Shown one piece after another: positions 8,137 to 14,696 of a DNA stretch of 32,472 nt. The translations under genes and the position numbers were made by a program. Position 1 is the first letter of the stretch. The number at the start of each line of letters is the position of its first letter. A model generated the notes under the pieces. That model made no database searches, was not told the DNA's origin, and saw only the letters and a program-made list of their open reading frames with translations. Where the stretch lies: positions 1-32,472 of the forward strand of contig NZ_JADLJS010000050.1 of the NCBI RefSeq assembly GCF_015680405.1. The letters run 5' to 3'. This DNA comes from Pseudomonas pudica. GTDB taxonomy: Bacteria; Pseudomonadota; Gammaproteobacteria; Pseudomonadales; Pseudomonadaceae.

Positions 8137-8400
8137 TTACTGCTTCATGCCCAACTCAGCATCATCCATCAGCGCCTTGGCCATCGCGCTCAAGTAGTGC
8201 GCAGCCCAGATCATCATCGGTTTCTCGTCCATCAGGCCGGTGATGGTCAGTTCGCGGACATAGCCCATCAACTCTGAGGACTGCTCGCGGGCGTCCCGGC
8301 AAGGGATGCCTGGCTCGATGCGGAAGAGTGGGTGGGTGCCGTTTTCACCTTGGAAGAAGGTGGTTTTGCCGACGGTGAATTGGGTGTCTTCTGTGGTCAT
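8137..8400 (-). CDS. DUF3077 family protein
   Basis: An 87-aa protein of a family common in Pseudomonas and without known function. It shows the family pattern TTFFQGENGTHPLFRIEPGIPCRDAREQSSELMGYVRELT, followed by a helical C-terminus with MMIWAAHYLSAMAKALMDDAE. There is no signal peptide or membrane segment. An AGGGG sequence about 9 nt upstream supports the ATG at 8400. It is followed at 8136-8027 by the yebG promoter region, so yebG need not depend on it. Confidence 0.78.
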   Translation of the reverse strand: MTTEDTQFTVGKTTFFQGENGTHPLFRIEPGIPCRDAREQSSELMGYVRELTITGLMDEKPMMIWAAHYLSAMAKALMDDAELGMKQ

Positions 8401-8435
8401 TTTTGAATCCCCTGAAAATTCTCGACTGCGTGGAC

Positions 8436-8530
8436 GGGCCCTTTCGCGGGTGAACCCGCTCCCACAGGTACTGCATCTACCTCAAGGCCTGTGGAGATCC
8501 TGTGGGAGCGGGTTTACCCGCGACGAGGCC
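8436..8530. repeat. REP inverted pair
   Basis: Two REP arms, cgcgggtgaacccgctccca on the left and its inverted relative tgggagcgggtttacccgcg on the right, are separated by about 35 nt. The arms differ by one position in the tetraloop-proximal core (gtgaac against gtttac). It lies directly upstream of the DUF3077 gene and downstream of the unidentified small gene. Confidence 0.85.
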
Positions 8531-8556
8531 AGCCCAGACAACGCAACACTCAAACC

Positions 8557-8799
8557 TCAGTGCAAAGTCCGAGGCTCAGCGGGCATCTGCACCTGAACTA
8601 GTGCCGACTCAAGCAAAGCCCGCAACGTCTCCAGCTCATGCATTGAGGTCATCATCAAAATCGATGCTGGTGACTTGGGCTGAAGCAACAAGGCCTGATG
8701 CACCACGGTGGCTGCGCACAACGCATAGTCCGTAGCCTGGATCAGGGTGTCTTCAAGGGAATGGGGGGTGTGGGGTGGATCGGGGACTACTTTCAGCAT
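8557..8799 (-). CDS. Unidentified small protein (possible DUF6124-like)
   Basis: An 80-aa protein starting MLKVVPDPPHTPHSLEDTL and ending with a predicted helical hairpin (ASILMMTSMHELETLRALLESALVQVQ). The proline-rich start followed by helices recalls small Pseudomonas-restricted families such as DUF6124, often next to DUF3077 genes, but I cannot confirm the match. The start at 8799 is chosen because the upstream 49 codons of open frame are low-complexity and unlike protein. No signal peptide or catalytic motif is visible. Confidence 0.55.
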   Translation of the reverse strand: MLKVVPDPPHTPHSLEDTLIQATDYALCAATVVHQALLLQPKSPASILMMTSMHELETLRALLESALVQVQMPAEPRTLH

Positions 8800-9246
8800 G
8801 ATGAAGGCCTGTTCAAGTTTGGGCCACCACCTCCTGCTGTCAAACAGGAAGGCGGCAGCTGTGCATGGGTTGACAGACCGGTGAACAGAACCAAAAGCCG
8901 GCGCACACGAGGTGCCCCATGACAGCTGCCATAAAGGCAAAGCCATGTGGTTAGTTCAGGGCGGCCTGTCAAAGCCGGTCGCTGTTTGGCAGCGACGATC
9001 CGAGACTAGTGCTCATCCCCGAACACCACAATGGCAGGGAGTATCTTTGGGAAATGCCTTACAAGGAAGGGGTTAAATCTGATTTTTCCCAGCACAGGGC
9101 CGTGTTTCTGGCAACTTGCCACGCCTCAAGGTGCCTTGCGGCAATCGGTCGCCTTCCAAGGCAGGGGCCTGGCCTTTTAACTGCATGGCACAAGCGTCAC
9201 ACCGGTGACGCATCATCCTTCAAGACGTATCGGGGAATGGAACATC
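8800..9246. other. 447-base gene-free stretch
   Basis: No open frame here looks like protein. The only notable structure is a perfect 7-bp stem (GTCGCTG / CAGCGAC) with a TTTGG loop at 8978-8996, lacking a T tract. The stretch must carry the promoter of psiE on the plus strand and that of the small gene at 8557-8799 on the minus strand, but no confident -35/-10 pair was identified. Confidence 0.5.
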
Positions 9247-9717
9247 GTGAACATCAAATGGGCAGAAAAGCTGCGCAAGGGCCTGCACGGCTCGGCCGAC
9301 TCGCTGGGCAACCTGTGCGTCGAGGCATTCCATTACCTGGCGCTGTTCGGCATTGGCGCGATCACCGCCTATGCGGCGGTGATGACGTTCCTGGACATGC
9401 TCGGCAAGGGCGGGGTCAGTGTCGATGACATCCTGCTGCTGTTCATCTACCTGGAGCTGGGGGCGATGGTCGGTATCTACTTCAAGACCAACCACATGCC
9501 TATTCGCTTCCTGCTGTACGTGGCCATCACTGCGCTGACCCGCCTGCTGATCGGCGATGTCTCGCACCACAAGGCGCCGGACGTAGGGCTGTTGTACATC
9601 TGCGGTGGCATCCTGTTGCTGGCGTTCGCGATCCTGGTGGTGCGCTATGCCTCGTACCGTTACCCCTCGACCAAGGTACTGGATGCCAACGGCAAGGAAG
9701 TGGAGGAGGGCAAGTAG
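9247..9717 (+). CDS. psiE: PsiE family phosphate-starvation-inducible membrane protein
   Basis: A 156-aa inner-membrane protein with four hydrophobic segments (about residues 22-46, 56-75, 82-99 and 110-132) and the PsiE-family core VDDILLLFIYLELGAMVGIYFKTNHMPIRFL in the middle. Function is unknown; in E. coli the gene is induced by phosphate starvation. The GTG start at 9247 (giving MNIKWAEKLRKGLHG) is preferred over an in-frame start at 9205 because family similarity begins here and a GGGGAATGGA stretch precedes it at ribosome-binding distance. It is convergent with the DUF3509 gene, with only 3 nt between the stops. Confidence 0.83.
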   Translation: MNIKWAEKLRKGLHGSADSLGNLCVEAFHYLALFGIGAITAYAAVMTFLDMLGKGGVSVDDILLLFIYLELGAMVGIYFKTNHMPIRFLLYVAITALTRLLIGDVSHHKAPDVGLLYICGGILLLAFAILVVRYASYRYPSTKVLDANGKEVEEGK

Positions 9718-9720
9718 CCC

Positions 9721-10017
9721 TCAGTTGGCGATGAAGTGGCGTGGCTCGCGGCGGGCGTCACGGGTCAGCGCGGCCAGCACCTGCAGGGGGTTCTGGCTGT
9801 GTTCGATGGCCAGGCCCAGGCGGATGCTGTCGATCACTCGCTGCAGGCGCACCGGGTCATTGCGCTGGGCCTGGGTGATGAGGCGCTTGGCGACCACGCC
9901 AGCGTCGTCGGACAAGGTCAGCATGATGCTGCCGTCGAGGTTTGCAATGCTCAGGTTGACCCGGTATTCGGGGGCGAATGCAGCGCTGATTCGTTCGAAT
10001 GGGTTATTCATGGTCAT
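9721..10017 (-). CDS. DUF3509 family protein
   Basis: A 98-aa small cytoplasmic protein of a Pseudomonas-typical family of unknown function: NNPFERISAAFAPEYRVNLS, a central beta-rich part, then a helical HSQNPLQVLAALTRD segment. Two possible ATGs lie at 10017 and 10011, and the upstream ribosome-binding site is weak for either. It ends 3 nt from the psiE stop. Confidence 0.75.
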   Translation of the reverse strand: MTMNNPFERISAAFAPEYRVNLSIANLDGSIMLTLSDDAGVVAKRLITQAQRNDPVRLQRVIDSIRLGLAIEHSQNPLQVLAALTRDARREPRHFIAN

Positions 10018-10095
10018 GCTTCTGCGGTGAATGAGTGCAGAAGTTGACCGGGGAAATTACCTGTTGGTTCAGCGCCATCGATCGATACAAACGAA

Positions 10096-10120
10096 AACGC
10101 CCGGCATCAGGCCGGGCGTT
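10096..10120. terminator. Terminator between hpf-type and DUF3509 genes
   Basis: A 10-bp perfect stem (aacgcccggc / gccgggcgtt) with a 5-nt loop, flanked by A's on the left and T's on the right, so it could work in both directions. Its position 12 nt beyond the stop at 10132 fits termination of the hibernation-factor transcript reading on the minus strand. Confidence 0.8.
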
Positions 10121-10131
10121 TGCATTGCCGA

Positions 10132-10479
10132 TCAGGCGTCCGGGTCACTCAGTTCCAGGGCTCCGCGCTTGCTGCGCAGCTTGCCGTAGAAGTGTTCCAG
10201 CGCGTGGTTGAGCTTGGTGGCTGCACCATCTACCGCCTGGTCCAGCGAAGTAGCTGTGTGGGTCACGGAAATCGGTTGGTGGCCTTTGGGGCGAGCCTCC
10301 ATCTGGCAGCGTTTGTCATGCGGTCCGGGCTTGGCGCCGTTCTCGTCGCGCAGGTGAACCTCGATGCGGGTGAGGTCGTCTTCGTAACGTTCCAGCGAGT
10401 TCTGCAGTGTGCTGCGGACCCACTGGTCGAGCCGGGCGTTGCCTTCGAAATGGTTGCTGCTGTTGACCTGGATTTGCAT
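10132..10479 (-). CDS. HPF/RaiA family ribosome hibernation factor
   Basis: A 115-aa protein of the short ribosome hibernation promoting factor/RaiA fold: MQIQVNSSNHFEGNARLDQWVRSTLQNSLERYEDDLTRIEVHLRDENG at the start, then KRCQMEARPKGHQPISVTHTATSLDQAVDGAATKLNHALE. Family members bind the 30S decoding region and inactivate ribosomes in stationary phase. It lies alone rather than beside rpoN, where the main Pseudomonas hpf resides, so it is probably a second paralogue; that is inference. Confidence 0.82.
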   Translation of the reverse strand: MQIQVNSSNHFEGNARLDQWVRSTLQNSLERYEDDLTRIEVHLRDENGAKPGPHDKRCQMEARPKGHQPISVTHTATSLDQAVDGAATKLNHALEHFYGKLRSKRGALELSDPDA

Positions 10480-10661
10480 GATTCAATCCTTATTCAGCTT
10501 GCTCGCATGGGAGACGCGCCTAGGCCTTTGAGACCCTTGGAATTTCTGCGCCTCTTGACTCTAAGGTCAGGCAACGGCGAAACGAATTCAAGCCCTTTTT
10601 GAAAATAAATTTCTTGTTGCATTCAAGGCGGCAGGCGGCTCATCGGGCAGGCTTTGCTTAT

Positions 10662-10680
10662 GAGAATTGAAATCATTATT
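10662..10680 (+). promoter_or_regulatory. Fur-box-like site of the iron operon
   Basis: The 19 bases GAGAATTGAAATCATTATT match the Fur consensus GATAATGATAATCATTATC at 14 of 19 positions, with the right half nearly perfect. The site lies 33 nt before the DUF3649 start and is the only such site seen in the locus. It predicts iron repression of the whole 10713-14478 gene string. Confidence 0.75.
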
Positions 10681-10712
10681 ATTGCAGCCCCGAAAACGCC
10701 CGGACCTTCGCC

Positions 10713-11018
10713 ATGACGCGCAAAACCGCCGGTCCCTCGCTCAGCTATCGCCTGGCCGTGACTTCACGTAGCTTGGCCGCGCTGCTGGGCGGCTACCTGC
10801 TGGCGTCCGTGGCCAGCGTCTGTATTGCCCTGGTAGCGCCACTGCCACAGGTCGATGCCACGCTCACCGGCCTGCTGCTGTCATTCGTCTTCTACCTGCT
10901 GGCATTCATCTGGTGCTTCGCCTGCCGCAGCGCTTTGCGCGCCTGGCTGGGCGTGCTGGCGCCAAGCGTGCTGCTGGGAGTGATCAGCGGGTTGGCCTAC
11001 TGGATGAAAAACCCATGA
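10713..11018 (+). CDS. DUF3649 family membrane protein
   Basis: A 101-aa protein with three hydrophobic segments (about residues 18-41, 48-68 and 74-96). DUF3649 proteins are found next to PepSY-type iron-reductase genes in pseudomonads, as here; their role is unknown. Its TGA overlaps the ATG of the next gene (ATGA at 11015-11018), indicating translational coupling. It is first in the Fur-controlled string. Confidence 0.8.
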   Translation: MTRKTAGPSLSYRLAVTSRSLAALLGGYLLASVASVCIALVAPLPQVDATLTGLLLSFVFYLLAFIWCFACRSALRAWLGVLAPSVLLGVISGLAYWMKNP

Positions 11019-12592
11019 AAGAAGGCTTCCGCCAGGCCATGGCCTGGCTGCACACCTGGACCGGCCTGATCTTCGGCTGGCTGTTGTTCGCCATCTTCCT
11101 CACCGGCACGCTGTCGTATTTCAAGGAAGAAATCACCCACTGGTCGCAGCCAGAAGTGCGCAGCCATGCACTCGACCCGACCCATAGCCTGGAGGTGGCT
11201 CAGCGGTACCTGCAGGACAACGCCGGGCATTCGGGCACCTGGCTGATCCGCATGCCCAACGCTCGCGAGGCCGCCTTGAGCGTGGGTTATCGCGACCCCA
11301 ATGGCGGGCCACGCGGCTTCGTCACCAAGACCCTCGATACCCAGACCGGCCAGCCGGTGGAGGCACGCGACAGCCGCGGTGGCGAGTTCTTCTACCGCTT
11401 CCACTTCCAGCTGCAGATGCCATACCCCTTCGGCCGCTGGCTGTCGACGTTCTGCGCCTTCATCATGCTGCTGGGGCTGGTCACCGGCATCATCACCCAC
11501 AAGAAGATTTTCAAGGAGTTCTTCACCTTCCGCCCCGGCAAGGGCCAGCGCTCGTGGCTGGACGGGCACAACGCCATTGGCGTGCTGGTGCTGCCGTTCC
11601 ACCTGATGATCAGCTACAGCAGCCTGGTGCTGTTCATGTACATGGTGATGCCGGCGGGCATCATGGCCAGCTACGGCAATGACACCGGCAAGTACTTCAA
11701 CGACCTGTTTGGCCGTAACAATGCGCCCAAGGCCGCTCATGTGGCCGCGCCGCTGGTACCGTTGCCGAGCTTGTACGCCAAGGTGCAGGACATGCAACCG
11801 GGCGCGCGTATCGGCCGTATCCAGGTGGAAAATGCCGGCGACAGCAATGCCCGTGTCACCTTTACCCAGTCCGCGGCCGACCATGTGGCCTATCGGCGCA
11901 GCGCCAACTGGACCTTCGATGGCGCGAGCGGTGTGCTGCTTAACCAGGGCAAGCCGGAGAGCGGGGCGATGATGACCGCCTTCAGCTTTGCCGGCCTGCA
12001 CATGGGCAATTTCGCCGGCCCCTGGCTGCGCTGGCTGTATTTCTTCTTTGGCGTGGCCGGTACCGCGGTGATCGGTACCGGGCTGGTGATGTGGCTGGGC
12101 AAGCGTCAGCTCAAGCATGCCAGGAGCGAGCGCCTGCCGGGCGAACTGCGCCTGGTCGAGGTGCTCAACATCGCCAGCATGAGCGGCCTGTTGCTGGCCG
12201 TAGCGGGCTTTTTCTGGGCCAACCGCCTGATCCCGATGGGTGTCGAAGGCCGGGCCGACTGGGAGGTCAATGCCTTCTTCAGCGCCTGGGGCCTGTCGCT
12301 GTTGCACGCTGTGCTGCGCAGTGGGCGCCGGGCATGGGGCGAGCAACTGGCTCTGGGCGCGCTGGCCTTTGCCTTGCTGCCGCTGCTCAACGGCCTTACC
12401 ACCGGCCAAGGCCTGAACCATTCGCTGCCGGCGGGGGACTGGGCCATGGCCGGCTTCGACCTGACCGCGTTGGGCACCGGCCTGTTTTTGGCCTGGCTGG
12501 CCGGGAAGATGTTGCACAGCCCGAAGCCTGTGGCCAAACGGGCCCCTCGTGCAGCGAGGAAACCAGGCACTGAAACGGCGGAGGCGAGCTGA
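11015..12592 (+). CDS. PepSY-associated membrane protein, FoxB/PiuB-like
   Basis: A 525-aa inner-membrane protein with an N-terminal segment (MAWLHTWTGLIFGWLLFAIFLTG, about residues 9-31), a periplasmic PepSY-type region, a histidine-bearing pair of segments (FYRFHFQLQ; DGHNAIGVLVLPFHLMI), a second soluble region, GLHMGNFAG, and further C-terminal membrane helices. Structural work on P. aeruginosa FoxB shows a di-haem protein able to reduce ferric siderophore, and the conserved membrane histidines here fit haem ligation. The proposed job is release of iron from an imported siderophore. Its stop shares a base with the next start (TGATG). Confidence 0.85.
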   Translation: MKEGFRQAMAWLHTWTGLIFGWLLFAIFLTGTLSYFKEEITHWSQPEVRSHALDPTHSLEVAQRYLQDNAGHSGTWLIRMPNAREAALSVGYRDPNGGPRGFVTKTLDTQTGQPVEARDSRGGEFFYRFHFQLQMPYPFGRWLSTFCAFIMLLGLVTGIITHKKIFKEFFTFRPGKGQRSWLDGHNAIGVLVLPFHLMISYSSLVLFMYMVMPAGIMASYGNDTGKYFNDLFGRNNAPKAAHVAAPLVPLPSLYAKVQDMQPGARIGRIQVENAGDSNARVTFTQSAADHVAYRRSANWTFDGASGVLLNQGKPESGAMMTAFSFAGLHMGNFAGPWLRWLYFFFGVAGTAVIGTGLVMWLGKRQLKHARSERLPGELRLVEVLNIASMSGLLLAVAGFFWANRLIPMGVEGRADWEVNAFFSAWGLSLLHAVLRSGRRAWGEQLALGALAFALLPLLNGLTTGQGLNHSLPAGDWAMAGFDLTALGTGLFLAWLAGKMLHSPKPVAKRAPRAARKPGTETAEAS

Positions 12593-12918
12593 TGCTGGGT
12601 AATGCACTGATCGCTTACGCCGGCTTCGTTGCCCTGTGCCTGGCCATGGAGAAGCACTTCGTCGACCTGCTCGGGCACAAGCCACGCCCCGGGCAGTTGC
12701 GGCTGTTGCGAAGCGCCGGCTGGCTGCTGCTGGTGCTGTCGCTGGTGTTCAGCGTGCACCTGCGAGGCTGGGCCCATGGCCTGGTGGAGTGGACTGCAGT
12801 GATGATGGCTGGGGTGACCCTGTGGGTGTTCGGCCTGCCATACCAGCCCCGCCTGTTGCTGGGCCTGGCGGCCGCCAGCGTGGTGCTGGGGCCGTTGCTG
12901 GCCCTGTTCGCCGAGTGA
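12592..12918 (+). CDS. DUF3325 family membrane protein
   Basis: A 108-aa protein with about four hydrophobic stretches, including an N-terminal ALIAYAGFVALCLAMEKH and a C-terminal LLLGLAAASVVLGPLLALF. DUF3325 genes accompany PepSY iron-reductase genes, so it is probably an accessory subunit; no activity is known. Its start overlaps the preceding stop by one base, and the ECF sigma gene begins 5 nt after its stop. Confidence 0.8.
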   Translation: MLGNALIAYAGFVALCLAMEKHFVDLLGHKPRPGQLRLLRSAGWLLLVLSLVFSVHLRGWAHGLVEWTAVMMAGVTLWVFGLPYQPRLLLGLAAASVVLGPLLALFAE

Positions 12919-12922
12919 CCAG

Positions 12923-13498
12923 GTGAGCGAGCCGGGCGAAATGATCGAGGCGGATGCCGAAAGCGGCGGCGGGCGTGCGCGCTTCGTCCAGGTGTTCCAG
13001 GCCCAGCGGGCACGCATGGAGGCCCTGGTGAGCCGCCGGGTCGGCTGCCGGGCTACGGCATCGGACCTGGTCCAGGAACTGTTCCTGCGCTTCTGGCGTC
13101 GCCCCGAGGTCAAGGTCGAGGCGCTGGACACCTACCTGCTGCGTTGCGCCGGCAACCTGGCCATCGACCACCTGCGCAGCGAAGGCAGCCGCGAGCGCGT
13201 GGCCGAAGCTGTGCTGCCGCTGGATGAAGCGGCCATGGCCCAGGCCCCGGAACAGGCTGTGGAGGTCGATCACGACTTGCAGCGCATCGACGCTGCCTTG
13301 CGCGCCTTGCCCGAGCGTACCCGGCAGATCTTCCTGCTCAATCGTATCCACGGCTGCAAGTACGGCGAGATCGCCAAGGCCATGCAACTGTCCCAGAGTG
13401 CTGTGGAAAAGCATATGATGCGCGCCCTCGAAGCGTGCAAGGCGAGTGTTGCCGAGCCCGCGTCCACCCTACGCCGGCCAGGGAGTGCCCGTCGATGA
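12923..13498 (+). CDS. ECF sigma factor, FecI type
   Basis: A 191-aa sigma-70 family ECF factor. Region 2 is at about residues 20-85 (core ATASDLVQELFLRFWRRP, then the DNA-melting/recognition part YLLRCAGNLAIDHLRS) and region 4 at about 117-170 (ALPERTRQIFLLNRIHGCKYGEIAKAM, HTH SQSAVEKHMMRAL). It should direct transcription of the receptor gene downstream. The start is GTG at 12923; ATG at 12941 is an alternative because no strong ribosome-binding site favours either. Its TGA overlaps the fecR-type ATG. Confidence 0.9.
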   Translation: MSEPGEMIEADAESGGGRARFVQVFQAQRARMEALVSRRVGCRATASDLVQELFLRFWRRPEVKVEALDTYLLRCAGNLAIDHLRSEGSRERVAEAVLPLDEAAMAQAPEQAVEVDHDLQRIDAALRALPERTRQIFLLNRIHGCKYGEIAKAMQLSQSAVEKHMMRALEACKASVAEPASTLRRPGSARR

Positions 13499-14478
13499 GC
13501 CGTTTACCGCCGATCACCGAGGCGCAGTCCCGGGCCGCGTTGCAGTGGCTCAGCCGTATCAACGAACAGCCTGAACAAGCCGAGGGCGCGGGGTTCAAGC
13601 GCTGGCTGCTGGCCGATCCCGGGCACCGTGAGGCCTACGCCCAGGCCCAGCTGCTGTGGCAGAACAGCGCCATCCCGGCGGCGCGTCTGGCCGCTGAAGA
13701 ACAGGCAAGCCTGCAACGTTATCTGGATGCGATGGCCAGGCCACCGGCCAGGCACCCCTGGCTGCAGCGGGCTGCAGCGCTGGCGGTGGCTGCCTGCCTG
13801 GTACTGGCCGTGGGCGTTGCTGGTGGCTGGCACCCGGGCTTGTGGCTGCAGGACCTGCAGGCCGACTACAGCAGTGCTGATCAAGTTCGCCAAGTGACCT
13901 TGCCCGACCAGTCGCAGGTGATGCTGGATGCGGGGAGCGCGATTGCGGTCGATTTTGCGCAGGGCGAGCGCCGCGTGCGGTTGTTGCATGGCGCGGCGTT
14001 CTTCCAGGTCACGCATACCGGCGCGCCATTCGTGGTGGAAGCTGCTGGTGGCGAGGTGCGCGTGCTGGGTACCCAGTTTGAAGTGCGCAAGCAGGGCGAG
14101 GGCGCCCAGGTCACGGTGCAAAGCGGGCGGGTGGCGGTGAGCCCGGTGCCGGGCGCCGCAGCACGTGAACTGACGGCCAACCAGCAGGCGACCTACGCTG
14201 GCGGCAGAGTCGGCGACACTCTGACGGTGGCCAGCGACAACCGCCTGGCCTGGCGCCAGGGCTGGCTGAATTACTACCAGGTGCCGCTGGCGCAGGTGGT
14301 CGAGGACCTGGGACGTTACTACCCGGGGCGCATTCTGTTGCTCGATGATGAGTTGGGGCAGCGCAAGGTCAGTGGCAGTTTCCCGGTGGCCGCGCCATTG
14401 CTGGCGCTGGATTCGCTGGGCAAGGTGATGGGCTTTTCGCGGCAGACTGTGCTGGGGCGGTTGACTGTCATCAGGTAG
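13495..14478 (+). CDS. FecR-family sigma regulator
   Basis: A 327-aa transmembrane regulator that in this family carries the signal from a ferric-siderophore receptor to its sigma factor. It has an N-terminal cytoplasmic DUF4880 part (residues 11-55, ALQWLSRINEQ and FKRWLLADPGHREAYAQA), one membrane segment (91-110), a periplasmic FecR domain (about 125-210, with VTLPDQSQVMLDAGSAI) and an STN-like C-terminal domain (YYQVPLAQVVEDLGRYYPGRI). Its ATG overlaps the sigma-factor stop (ATGA), typical of sigma/anti-sigma pairs. Confidence 0.92.
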   Translation: MSRLPPITEAQSRAALQWLSRINEQPEQAEGAGFKRWLLADPGHREAYAQAQLLWQNSAIPAARLAAEEQASLQRYLDAMARPPARHPWLQRAAALAVAACLVLAVGVAGGWHPGLWLQDLQADYSSADQVRQVTLPDQSQVMLDAGSAIAVDFAQGERRVRLLHGAAFFQVTHTGAPFVVEAAGGEVRVLGTQFEVRKQGEGAQVTVQSGRVAVSPVPGAAARELTANQQATYAGGRVGDTLTVASDNRLAWRQGWLNYYQVPLAQVVEDLGRYYPGRILLLDDELGQRKVSGSFPVAAPLLALDSLGKVMGFSRQTVLGRLTVIR

Positions 14479-14484
14479 CTGCCT

Positions 14485-14588
14485 GTGCCGGCCTCTTCGC
14501 GGGCTTGCCCGCTCCTACAGGGACTGCACAAGTCTCGAATCCGGTGCAGTCCCTGTGGGAGCGGGCAAGCCCGCGAAGAGGCCGGCAC
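14485..14588. repeat. REP inverted pair, nearly perfect 45-bp arms
   Basis: Arms 14485-14529 and 14544-14588 are inverted copies with one mismatch in 45 positions, around a 14-nt loop. The variable REP core is ggcttgcc on the left and its exact complement on the right. Sitting between the FecR gene and the receptor, a hairpin this long could separate the two transcripts. Confidence 0.9.
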
Positions 14589-14614
14589 ATGCAAAAAATT
14601 TTTCAGGCAACGGG

Positions 14615-14644
14615 TGAGGTAACAGGACGTGGCATCCGTGTAAT
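14615..14644 (+). promoter_or_regulatory. Candidate ECF-sigma promoter of the receptor gene
   Basis: After an A/T tract (14592-14603) there is TGAGG at 14615-14619 and CGTGTAAT at 14637-14644, spaced 17 nt. This resembles arrangements I recall upstream of iron-starvation-sigma-dependent receptor genes in Pseudomonas. No Fur box was seen here, which would fit control through the sigma factor instead. Motif identity is tentative. Confidence 0.35.
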
Positions 14645-14696
14645 GAGTGGAAGTGCGATTCATTCGCAGTCATATCCCTCTCACAGGTCAGCGTCC

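Noticed and set aside
8978..8996. Hairpin as a terminator or small RNA end
   Set aside because: The stem is perfect but only 7 bp with no T tract, and there is no gene ending nearby on either strand that would need it.
8800..9246. PhoB box upstream of psiE
   Set aside because: CTGTCA-like pieces occur, but no two direct copies with the 11-bp phasing of a PHO box were found.
10997..12685. A 562-codon open frame antisense to the PepSY gene
   Set aside because: Same shadow effect: the plus strand encodes a clear membrane protein, and the antisense product has low-complexity composition.
14505..14696. N-terminal extension of the receptor gene
   Set aside because: The upstream codons are REP and promoter-like sequence; a clear signal peptide starts at 14697.
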